From: PSRF01 sp035457105
GTDB lineage: Bacteria; Acidobacteriota; Blastocatellia; Pyrinomonadales; Pyrinomonadaceae
Assembly: GCA_035457105.1 (NCBI GenBank)
Contig: DATIBX010000714.1
Coordinates: forward strand, 1 to 10,926
Direction of reading: 5' to 3'
DNA length: 10,926 nucleotides
The notes beneath the pieces were generated by a model. The model made no database searches, was not told the origin of the DNA, and worked only from the letters and a program-made list of their open reading frames with translations. How positions within the stretch are numbered: the stretch's first letter is position 1; every line of letters begins with the position of its first letter. The position numbers were made by a program, and so were the translations under genes. Positions 1-5,838 of the stretch are shown one piece after another.

Positions 1-420
1 ATTTTCAATTTCTGCGTCAACAGATTTGCGCGACTCTCGATCAGCCCTGACGACTAGTTGATTATGAGCAACGATCCGTGTCTTGGTGGTAGAAGGACGT
101 GAGTCGTCCATGATCAGGTTTTCCAGGGCGCCGGGGCCCAACGAGGCGAGATTCGATCGCAGATATTCGCCCGCTGCATCTCGACCAACTACTCCTACTA
201 CCGAACCAGAAGCTCCAAGTGACGCTAGATTCGCCAGAACATTCGCTGCTCCTCCAAGATGCCGAGACTCTTTGCGGACGTCAACAACCGGTACGGGCGC
301 CTCCGGAGAGATTCGAGTAACGTCTCCCCAAACAAACTCGTCGAGCATCACGTCGCCCAGGACAGTAATATTACGGGTCCTTAACTCGTTCAGTATTTGT
401 TCAGCGCGTTTCTTATTCAT
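1..420 (-). CDS. rfaE1: D-glycero-beta-D-manno-heptose-7-phosphate kinase, N-terminal part (partial, cut by left edge)
   Basis: The protein phosphorylates heptose-7-phosphate at C1 in the cytoplasm, on the way to the ADP-heptose used for the LPS inner core. Only the first 140 residues lie in the window; the frame is open to base 1 with no stop. PfkB/ribokinase-family hallmarks of HldE/RfaE are visible: GDVMLD (residues 22-27), RISPEAPVPVV (36-46) and GGAAN (56-60), at the spacing seen in the kinase half of E. coli HldE. I chose ATG at 420 because the in-frame upstream extension has no other good start and the GDVMLD motif then sits at the expected distance. The gene begins 32 nt after the heptosyltransferase stop, so it is probably in the same operon. 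The window does not show whether a C-terminal cytidylyltransferase domain follows (bifunctional hldE) or not (rfaE1/hldA). Confidence 0.93.
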   Translation of the reverse strand, partial: MNKKRAEQILNELRTRNITVLGDVMLDEFVWGDVTRISPEAPVPVVDVRKESRHLGGAANVLANLASLGASGSVVGVVGRDAAGEYLRSNLASLGPGALENLIMDDSRPSTTKTRIVAHNQLVVRADRESRKSVDAEIEN

Positions 421-452
421 TGGTCCAGGTCCATAATGGACACCCTGGATGG

Positions 453-1610
453 CTAAGACTGTGACTGTGAATTCTTCAACACCCGATCAATTGCTGCGAC
501 TACTCTGTTAACCGGTACACGAAGTATACATTCCGGAGCAGGAAATTTTTCGCAGAAGTAGCCATGACATGGCTGACAGGGCAGTTCCTCATAAACAATT
601 TCCGCGGGCGCTTGATTCCACGGTCGCCAATGCGCAATGTTGGACGAACCAAAGATTACTACCGACGGAGCACCCATTGCCGCTGCGATATGGGCAATAC
701 CGCTGTCATTACCGACGAACACTTGCGAACGAGCTGCCAGAGCCGAAATTTCCGGCAACTGAAGATCATGGAATATAACGCAGCGGGAGATAGCTTTGCT
801 GGCAAGGTCCTGCAGTATCCCGAGCTCGTGGAAAGCTGCCACGGCAACACACGTGAAACCCTGCGTCGTTAGATGATCCACCACTTCGGCAAAGTGGTCA
901 GTTTTCCATTGTTTCGTGGCGAACGCCGCAGCGGGATGAATTAGAGCGATTGGACCAGTAATTTGGGCCGTGTCGAGACGTTTTTGAATGTTCCGCGAGG
1001 CTTCTGCGGAAATACCGAGTACAGTGCGGGGACGATCAGAAACAGGAACACCGGTCCACCCCAAAAGTGCGAGTTGTTGCTCGACTGAATGTGTTTGTGG
1101 TTGACTCCACAATTCCGATGACGAGGGCGCCTGATGATTGTGAAGCCTTGCGTATTGATATGTTTTGAAACCGACCCGGTGTCGAGCCCCGGTAGCCCGT
1201 GTCAATAATGTCGCGGTCGTACCACCATGCAAGTTATAAACAACATCATAACGTCGACTCCTCAGTTCCCGGGCGATTCGAGTGCGAGCTGACACACCGT
1301 GTCGCGTAACCGTCAGTACCTGATCGATATGCGGATGATCAGTGAGCAGAGGACCCACCCAGTCTTCAACCAGCACGTCTAATTCAGCATCCGGAACAAA
1401 TCGCTTGAGAGCCGTCGCTGAAGGAGTTGCCAGGACAGTATCGCCAATCGATCTCAAGCGAATCAGCAGAATCCGCTTAACCCTGGTCCAATCCCAACGG
1501 GCCGCGCCCAGTGGTTGCGCAAGGCTTTCTCCGTGCGACAAGTGTTTGGCATTAGTTTCAACAGCCCGCAACACAGGTGATTCCTCAACGATGTTACGCA
1601 GACTGTTCAT
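453..1610 (-). CDS. Glycosyltransferase family 9, ADP-heptose:LPS heptosyltransferase-like
   Basis: This is a predicted inner-core heptosyltransferase (WaaC/WaaF/WaaQ group) that moves heptose from ADP-heptose to lipid A-Kdo or core at the cytoplasmic face of the inner membrane. In its 385 residues the GT9 signatures are clear: the N-terminal strand and loop RLRSIGDTV (51-59), the middle IHPAAAFATKQW segment (224-235), and the C-terminal nucleotide-sugar site VGNDSGIAHIAAAMGAP (299-315). A late cysteine cluster CQPC...C...C (345-361) resembles that of WaaF-type proteins. About 44 residues precede the usual start of the fold. Codon 44 is GTT and no better internal start exists. The ATG at 1610 lies only 2 nt after the Trm112-like gene, which argues for translational coupling and for this start. 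The downstream heptose kinase supports the LPS role. Which heptose linkage it makes cannot be decided from sequence. Confidence 0.92.
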   Translation of the reverse strand: MNSLRNIVEESPVLRAVETNAKHLSHGESLAQPLGAARWDWTRVKRILLIRLRSIGDTVLATPSATALKRFVPDAELDVLVEDWVGPLLTDHPHIDQVLTVTRHGVSARTRIARELRSRRYDVVYNLHGGTTATLLTRATGARHRVGFKTYQYARLHNHQAPSSSELWSQPQTHSVEQQLALLGWTGVPVSDRPRTVLGISAEASRNIQKRLDTAQITGPIALIHPAAAFATKQWKTDHFAEVVDHLTTQGFTCVAVAAFHELGILQDLASKAISRCVIFHDLQLPEISALAARSQVFVGNDSGIAHIAAAMGAPSVVIFGSSNIAHWRPWNQAPAEIVYEELPCQPCHGYFCEKFPAPECILRVPVNRVVAAIDRVLKNSQSQS

Positions 1611-1612
1611 CT

Positions 1613-1783
1613 CTATTCTTCGATGGTGGCCTCATCGACCAACATTACAGGAATATCATCACGGATTGGATAGACGCGTTTGCACTCGACGCACTTCAAC
1701 GCACTACCATCGGGTTTGAGCTCAACTTTTGCCTTGCAAGCAGGACAAGCGAGTATCTCTAAAAGCTCCTGACTTACTGCCAT
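1613..1783 (-). CDS. Trm112 family protein (YcaR/UPF0434-like), 56 aa
   Basis: This is a small zinc-ribbon-like protein of the Trm112/YcaR family. Eukaryotic Trm112 activates several methyltransferases; the bacterial role is poorly defined. The 56-residue translation starts MAVSQELLEILACPACKAKV and contains CPAC (residues 13-16) and CVEC (31-34), the two cysteine pairs of the family, followed by the typical VYPIRDDIPVML segment (37-48). Start ATG at 1783 is preceded by GAAAGG about 9 nt upstream. It is the first gene of the minus-strand run, with the heptosyltransferase starting 2 nt after its stop. In E. coli ycaR sits between lpxK and kdsB, so a link to LPS genes is a recurring context. Full length for the family. 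Confidence 0.9.
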   Translation of the reverse strand: MAVSQELLEILACPACKAKVELKPDGSALKCVECKRVYPIRDDIPVMLVDEATIEE

Positions 1784-1821
1784 TTGGACGACCTTTCATA
1801 TTGGAAAGTTTGTCGAAGCTT

Positions 1822-1850
1822 ATCATAGGGGAGGCGGGGCTTTGAACTTC
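1822..1850 (-). promoter_or_regulatory. Possible promoter for the Trm112-heptose operon
   Basis: On the minus strand TATGAT (1827-1822) matches the -10 consensus at five of six positions and lies about 40 nt before the first ATG of the operon at 1783. At 17 nt upstream the -35 position reads GAAGTT, a poor match, and falls inside the 7-bp repeat. The call rests mainly on the -10 box and its position. Confidence 0.3.
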
Positions 1851-1909
1851 CAGCCGGGGGCTTTGCACGTAGGTCTTTGGCCTTTGTACTTTGCTCCTTC
1901 GTATTTCAA
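1840..1909. repeat. Degenerate 7-bp periodic repeat (ten phased units)
   Basis: Read in steps of seven from 1840, the plus strand gives a run of related heptamers, for example CTTTGAA, CTTTGCA, CTTTGTA and CTTTGCT, with about half of the ten units matching CTTTGNN and the rest degenerate. On the other strand the core reads CAAAG. The 7-base step shifts frame between units, so this is not a coding pattern, and it fills the space between the Trm112 gene and the next plus-strand gene. It resembles the heptanucleotide tandem repeats (STRRs) described in some cyanobacteria. A common origin is not implied. Confidence 0.7.
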
Positions 1910-1923
1910 GCACAAAGGGTAAA

Positions 1924-1946
1924 GCACAAGCGTTGGACTCTTGTGC
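1924..1946. repeat. Perfect 7-bp inverted repeat (hairpin)
   Basis: GCACAAG at 1924-1930 pairs with CTTGTGC at 1940-1946 across a 9-nt loop. It sits 27 nt before the ATG at 1974 and next to the heptamer repeat. There is no T-run after it on the plus strand, so it is not a typical terminator for that direction. On the minus strand the arm is followed by a short TTT. It could be part of a dispersed intergenic repeat or a 5' leader structure. Confidence 0.5.
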
Positions 1947-1973
1947 CAGAAATAACTAAGCTCATGTCAAGTT

Positions 1974-2735
1974 ATGTCAATCGAATTTGCCCTACAATAT
2001 GCGTGTCCCCTGCGTGCCACTTACTCCGAAAAACACTTGCGAGAGTGGGGACGCTTGAGCAGTTTACACGCACGTCTGACCACCGGTGATGACGTGGTCC
2101 CGTCAAGCGATAAGATCAATTGGATTGTTCGCGCCGCTGATGAAATTGAGGAGTTGCAGGAGGCGACGAAGATTTGTGCGCAATGTCCGGCGAGTCTGCC
2201 GGTTGAAAACGCCGGCGATGGTGAATCGGTAGGATGTCTCGGCCGGATCAACTATCCAATCGAGGCCGAATTCGAAAAATTTCTTGCGGATCGGATTCAA
2301 CTGTCACTTGATACGCTTGATAAGGAGGACCAGCCCCGATTATTACGAATCCTGGTTGATCCTGAATCGCCGTTCGACGGTGAAGCCTCAAAGGAACTGA
2401 GGCGAGTAGTCACACCTGAAGGCTTGCGATTCTTTGAGTTGAGGGTTCCGATTGGGCTGACGCGCGAGGGCGCCTGGATCACGACCGATCACGTTTTCGA
2501 TCTACTGGCAGGCTTTCGTTCGGAAGAACAAGAAATAACGAGTTATACCCGTGAGTTTCCGCTCGCCGCTACCGGTGATTATTACGACTTTCTAGATCTT
2601 TTACTGCGAAGCGAACTCAGCCAGTCAGAGGTTGGCAGGCTAACGTCGCGCAGTCGAAACTATAATCAATATTTACGTCTGCTTTCAGCAATAGAAAAAG
2701 CCGAAGCATTCAACAGCAGAGTACTCATTGATTAG
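1974..2735 (+). CDS. Conserved-looking protein of unknown function with four cysteines, 253 aa
   Basis: I do not recognise a named family. The protein is predicted soluble and cytoplasmic: there is no signal peptide or membrane segment, and it is acidic with many Glu/Asp. Four cysteines are confined to the first 90 residues: C11 (ACPLR), a CxxC pair at C68/C71 (ICAQCPASLP) and C88 (GCLGRINYP). This arrangement could hold zinc or an iron-sulfur cluster. The C-terminal half (about 105-250) is mostly alpha-helical in appearance, with YYDFLDLLLRSE near residue 205. ATG at 1974 puts C11 near the N-terminus, but no clear Shine-Dalgarno site precedes it, so the start is moderately sure. A DUF1697 gene follows 73 nt downstream on the same strand. 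The long open frame and codon use like the neighbours support a real gene. Confidence 0.75.
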   Translation: MSIEFALQYACPLRATYSEKHLREWGRLSSLHARLTTGDDVVPSSDKINWIVRAADEIEELQEATKICAQCPASLPVENAGDGESVGCLGRINYPIEAEFEKFLADRIQLSLDTLDKEDQPRLLRILVDPESPFDGEASKELRRVVTPEGLRFFELRVPIGLTREGAWITTDHVFDLLAGFRSEEQEITSYTREFPLAATGDYYDFLDLLLRSELSQSEVGRLTSRSRNYNQYLRLLSAIEKAEAFNSRVLID

Positions 2736-2808
2736 AAATTAATTGGTCGTAAGTCAAGTTAGGATCAATGACCAATACTCCTGACTCAGAAACCCCAACT
2801 CGACTCTC

Positions 2809-3351
2809 ATGCCAAAGTATGTAGCCTTTCTACGCGCTATCAATGTCGGTGGCCACGTGGTCAAGATGGACCAACTCCGCCAGCTGTTTGAGGCATTGTC
2901 CTTTGAAAACGTCGAAACCTTCATTGCGAGCGGAAATGTCATTTTCGACACCAAGTCAAAAAATGTAGCGGCGCTTGAAAGAAAAATCGACCGGTACCTC
3001 CATGATTCGCTGGGATATCCGGTCGCAGCTTTTGTTCGGTCGGTTGATGAGATAGCTCAGATTTCTGCTTTCAGCGCATTTTCAGAGTCTGAATTGGCCA
3101 CTGATGGTAATCAACTTTTTGTGATTTTTATTTCGGAAAAACCCGATAAGGCAGCCGTGGAAAAATTGATGTCGATGCGGTCTAAGATCGACGACTTTTG
3201 CTGCAATGAACGTGAAGTCTACTGGCTTTACCGGAGGAAGGCGGGCGAATCAAAGTTCTATGGCCCGTCGTTAGAAAAGGTGTTAGGTATTCAGGCCACG
3301 GTGCGAAATGTAAATACCGTGCATCGATTGGCGAAGAAGTATTGTGGTTGA
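2809..3351 (+). CDS. DUF1697 domain-containing protein
   Basis: The 180-residue protein matches the DUF1697 family (PF08002) over its whole length. It starts MPKYVAFLRAINVGGH, contains the characteristic FIASGNVIF segment (38-46), and ends with an ATVRN..TV..LAKK helix (163-177). Family members are small cytoplasmic alpha/beta proteins whose function is not established. The start at 2809 gives exactly the usual family N-terminus (PKYVAFLRAINVGG), although no clear ribosome-binding site is present. Downstream, it converges on the TetR-family gene with a 9-bp periodic repeat between them. No functional link to its neighbours is evident. Confidence 0.92.
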   Translation: MPKYVAFLRAINVGGHVVKMDQLRQLFEALSFENVETFIASGNVIFDTKSKNVAALERKIDRYLHDSLGYPVAAFVRSVDEIAQISAFSAFSESELATDGNQLFVIFISEKPDKAAVEKLMSMRSKIDDFCCNEREVYWLYRRKAGESKFYGPSLEKVLGIQATVRNVNTVHRLAKKYCG

Positions 3352-3355
3352 GCCT

Positions 3356-3409
3356 TATTGGTCCTATTAGTCTTATAACCTATAGGACCTATAGGACGGG
3401 TAGGACCTA
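3356..3409. repeat. 9-bp periodic, partly palindromic repeat between convergent genes (possible bidirectional terminator)
   Basis: Six consecutive 9-mers can be laid out from 3356, all starting with TA. They include an exact tandem of ACCTATAGG (3378-3386 and 3387-3395). The run also contains a perfect inverted repeat, GGTCCTAT (3360-3367) with ATAGGACC (3382-3389), loop 14 nt. It fills the gap between the stops of the DUF1697 gene and the TetR gene, overlapping the last codon of the latter. On the plus strand a weak stem (GGGTA/TACTC, 3398-3412) is followed by CTTTTT, so it may help end plus-strand transcription. Confidence 0.65.
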
Positions 3410-4018
3410 CTCCTTTTTATTGAGGCCGGTCCAGACCATGCGATGAAAGATATGGTCCATTTCTTCCGGCTTCTCACGCATGCCGCGATCAATCCACCAG
3501 GTCAACAATGACAGCAGCGCACCCGCATGCGCAAAAGCTATTGCGGGTCGCTCTTCAGCCGATACGGTCTGCCCCAAAGGCAGCTCAGCAATACGTCGCT
3601 CTATCCCCCGTGCAAATTGTCCACGAGCCAGCTCCCAATTGTCTTGAACCTTACCGGCAGTACTCAAAGCCCTAACGAAAGCACTCATTTGACTGACGTG
3701 GTGAAAAAATTCTTTTACTGGAAAAACGCGATTGCTTTGGTCCTTGTGTTCTGACAACGCGTTCGAGATCATTTCAAAGAACTCTTCCGCGTCGCTCATC
3801 AAAAGGTCGTCCTTGTCACTATAATGCGTATAGAAGGTAGCCCGACTTACGTGAGCTCTATCAAGGACGTCCTGTACCGTAATGGAATCAAATGGTTTCT
3901 CCTCCATCAACGTGACTAAGGCGTCGCCCAACGCGACTTTAGTTCGTTTGACGCGTGCGTCCAGCTTTGGACCGGAAGACTGTAAATGCATGTACTTGAA
4001 ATCTTTTTTGTCAGGCAT
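3407..4018 (-). CDS. TetR/AcrR family transcriptional regulator
   Basis: A predicted DNA-binding repressor. The 203-residue protein has the TetR N-terminal helix-turn-helix at about residues 22-75: a KRTKVALGDALVTLMEEKPFD helix, then ITVQDVLDRAHVSRATFYTHYSDKDDLL, with the typical SRATFYTHY recognition helix (58-66). The remaining ~125 residues form a helical ligand/dimer domain ending in a WWIDRGMREKPEEM segment, as in many TetR_C domains. The ligand is unknown. The start at 4018 gives a 20-residue lead-in; ATG at residue 10 is an alternative, and neither has a clear Shine-Dalgarno site. It is divergent from the aspartic-protease gene with 96 nt between starts, the classic geometry for a TetR protein controlling its neighbour. 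That link is inference. Its 3' end converges on the DUF1697 gene. Confidence 0.93.
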   Translation of the reverse strand: MPDKKDFKYMHLQSSGPKLDARVKRTKVALGDALVTLMEEKPFDSITVQDVLDRAHVSRATFYTHYSDKDDLLMSDAEEFFEMISNALSEHKDQSNRVFPVKEFFHHVSQMSAFVRALSTAGKVQDNWELARGQFARGIERRIAELPLGQTVSAEERPAIAFAHAGALLSLLTWWIDRGMREKPEEMDHIFHRMVWTGLNKKE

Positions 4019-4071
4019 TGGGCTTGGCTTCTGATACAGAAAAGAAACTACGCCTGGGGATCTGAAATGTG

Positions 4072-4079
4072 ATGATCAT
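4072..4079. promoter_or_regulatory. Candidate operator dyad in the TetR/protease divergent region
   Basis: ATGATCAT is a perfect 8-bp palindrome near the middle of the 96-nt region between the two divergent starts (4018 and 4115). TGAA and TTCA flank it at unequal distances. TetR proteins usually bind longer dyads, so this is only a candidate site. Confidence 0.25.
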
Positions 4080-4114
4080 TCAAGGCGCCTAACTCTTACA
4101 CCCTCAAATACCTT

Positions 4115-5362
4115 ATGAAAAAGTGCACTGTTCTAACAACGATTCTCTCCCTCCTATTATTACTCACCATAGCGAGTTTTCGGGTCGAGAGTGCAAGCGC
4201 TCTGGCGTTTAACACTTATCAGAGTTCGGCAGCAGCGTCGCAGCCAGTCACCATACCCTTCGATCTGGTAAACCGCCACATAGTCCTCAAAGTTAGTATC
4301 AATAATTCGAGACCGCTCTCGTTTGTTCTCGATACCGGAGATGAATACGCAATTGTGGATTTAGAGCTCGCAAAAAAGCTCGGTCTTAAATTAGGAGCCG
4401 GCGTACGAGTAGGAGGCGCCGGTGCAACAACGCAGTCAGGGGCATTTGTAAAGGATGCTTCCTTCACAATCTTGCAGTTACCCGGATTTTCGCAACCGGT
4501 CTCGATGGCCCTGCCGATCAGAGTGCTTGCGCCGCGCTTGGGGCAGGACTTCGATGGAATACTTGGTAGCAATTTTATCGAACAGTTCGTTGTCGAAGTT
4601 GACTATTTGAATCGGCAGCTGAAGCTGCACGATAAGAAGAGTTTCTCATATACAGGCCCCGGTGAAATCGTCCCCATACAACTTCGACACGGACATCCCA
4701 TCCTTGATGCCACGGTTCTGCCTACCGCGAATTCACCCATCAAAGGAAAATTTATTTTGGACTTGGGAGCAGGCTTGGCCCTGGCCTTTTATAGTCCGTT
4801 TGTAAATAGTCATCAGCTTCTGCAAGGCAATATCAAGACGATCCGATCGCTCGGTGGAGCGGGGGCCGGTGGAGAAACTATAGGGCAAGTGGGACGGATT
4901 ATTGAGATAAGTATTGGCCGGTTCAAAGTCAACCAGCCCATCACGCTGTTTTCACAGGACAAGGCGGGAGCATTTGCTGATTCTACCTTAAGCGGGAATA
5001 TTGGTGCGCGCATCGCCAGCAAGTTTCGACTGTTCCTTGATTACGACCGAAATAGAATCATTTTTGAACCCAACCAGAATTTTGATCAGCCCTTTGACCA
5101 GGCTCAGTCAGGCATGAGCTTGATTGCGGAAGGCGCTGACTATCGGAGCTTTCGGGTGAGAAGTTTGTTAGAGAATTCTCCTGCGTCGGAGGCCGGTCTG
5201 CAACAAGACGACATCATCGAGAGCATCAATGGGCAATCAGTAAAAGAGCTTACGCTGAGTCGCTTGAATGACATGCTGGAAAAGCCGGAAAGCTACAAAT
5301 TAACCGTCCGGCGTAAAGAGTCAACACTGGAAAAGACCATTACTCCGCGGAAAATGATCTGA
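4115..5362 (+). CDS. Exported retropepsin-like aspartic protease with C-terminal PDZ domain
   Basis: A predicted periplasmic or surface protease. Residues 1-30 form a signal peptide: KK, a leucine-rich core, then a small-residue ending (SASALA). The first aspartyl-protease half has the active-site motif LDTG (72-75) and DGILGSNFI (147-155), as in the Asp_protease_2 group. A second half has LDLG (215-218) in the equivalent place, followed by LSGNIGARI (292-300), so the chain looks like two fused pepsin-like lobes with Leu replacing Thr/Ser in the second motif. Residues about 333-405 are a PDZ domain (GLQQDDIIESINGQSV), which probably binds C-terminal tails or exposed peptides. The 415-residue length is normal for such bacterial protease-PDZ proteins. 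No Shine-Dalgarno site is seen before ATG 4115. It is divergent from the TetR gene and is followed on the same strand by the SET-domain gene after 60 nt. The substrate is unknown. Confidence 0.87.
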   Translation: MKKCTVLTTILSLLLLLTIASFRVESASALAFNTYQSSAAASQPVTIPFDLVNRHIVLKVSINNSRPLSFVLDTGDEYAIVDLELAKKLGLKLGAGVRVGGAGATTQSGAFVKDASFTILQLPGFSQPVSMALPIRVLAPRLGQDFDGILGSNFIEQFVVEVDYLNRQLKLHDKKSFSYTGPGEIVPIQLRHGHPILDATVLPTANSPIKGKFILDLGAGLALAFYSPFVNSHQLLQGNIKTIRSLGGAGAGGETIGQVGRIIEISIGRFKVNQPITLFSQDKAGAFADSTLSGNIGARIASKFRLFLDYDRNRIIFEPNQNFDQPFDQAQSGMSLIAEGADYRSFRVRSLLENSPASEAGLQQDDIIESINGQSVKELTLSRLNDMLEKPESYKLTVRRKESTLEKTITPRKMI

Positions 5363-5422
5363 AGTGCAGCGTCATTGGGCCACTTGCCCCACCTGGCTGC
5401 GCAACAGATCAAGCAAAACCAG

Positions 5423-5806
5423 ATGTCAAAGTCGTTTGAGGTCAAACCATCAGCTATTCACGGTAACGGACTTTTTGCTTGCCGCGCCTTCGCACCGGGT
5501 GAGACCGTTTTACCATGGGATTTGTCGCACGTCATTCCGAACGAACTGTTGAGCTCGCTGTCCGTCGAAGAGCGCCGCTACACTCACCCCTTCGACGCGA
5601 CTACGACATTGCTAGTTCAATCGCCTGAAAGGTTCGTTAATCATAGCTGCGATAACAACACGACAGTGCGAGACTTCTGTGATGTAGCGATTAGAGCGAT
5701 AAGACCAGGCGACGAAATCACCAGTAACTATGGTGCAGATGGTTCAGGCTCAAAGTTTTCTTGTTGTTGTGGCTCGACAAACTGCTGTGGAAATGTCTCT
5801 TCGTAA
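5423..5806 (+). CDS. SET domain-containing protein (putative protein-lysine methyltransferase), 127 aa
   Basis: SET proteins transfer methyl from S-adenosylmethionine to protein lysines; bacterial substrates are mostly unknown. Motifs appear in order: IHGNGLFA (12-19, the GxG S-adenosylmethionine loop), RFVNHSC (70-76), and GDEITSNYG (96-104) with the catalytic Tyr103. A cysteine-rich post-SET tail follows, with Cys114, 115, 116, 121 and 122. Together with Cys76 this can form the zinc site known from eukaryotic SET enzymes. No signal peptide is seen, so it should be cytoplasmic. I chose ATG 5423; a TTG at 5375 would add 16 poorly conserved-looking residues. The length is short but complete for the compact bacterial SET group. 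It lies 60 nt after the protease gene and 32 nt before the secreted Cys-rich gene, so the three may be co-transcribed. Confidence 0.88.
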   Translation: MSKSFEVKPSAIHGNGLFACRAFAPGETVLPWDLSHVIPNELLSSLSVEERRYTHPFDATTTLLVQSPERFVNHSCDNNTTVRDFCDVAIRAIRPGDEITSNYGADGSGSKFSCCCGSTNCCGNVSS

Positions 5807-5838
5807 AAACAGCGGCCTTCACCTTTGGGGCTATTGAT

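Noticed and set aside
83..436. A 117-codon plus-strand open frame at the left edge
   Set aside because: It is the antisense shadow of the heptose kinase, whose motifs (GDVMLD, RISPEAPVPVV, GGAAN) are read on the minus strand.
1722..1913. A minus-strand open frame containing SKVQRPKTYVQSP-like repeats
   Set aside because: The protein repeats are just the 7-bp DNA repeat read in one frame, and the frame overlaps the Trm112-like gene.
2742..2776. ATTGGTC/GACCAAT inverted repeat between the four-cysteine gene and the DUF1697 gene
   Set aside because: The 7-bp stem has a 21-nt loop, no T-run and no promoter context, so it is close to chance expectation.
5761..5838. Upstream TTG start for the Cys-rich protein
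   Set aside because: It overlaps the end of the SET gene, while ATG 5839 begins a normal signal peptide.
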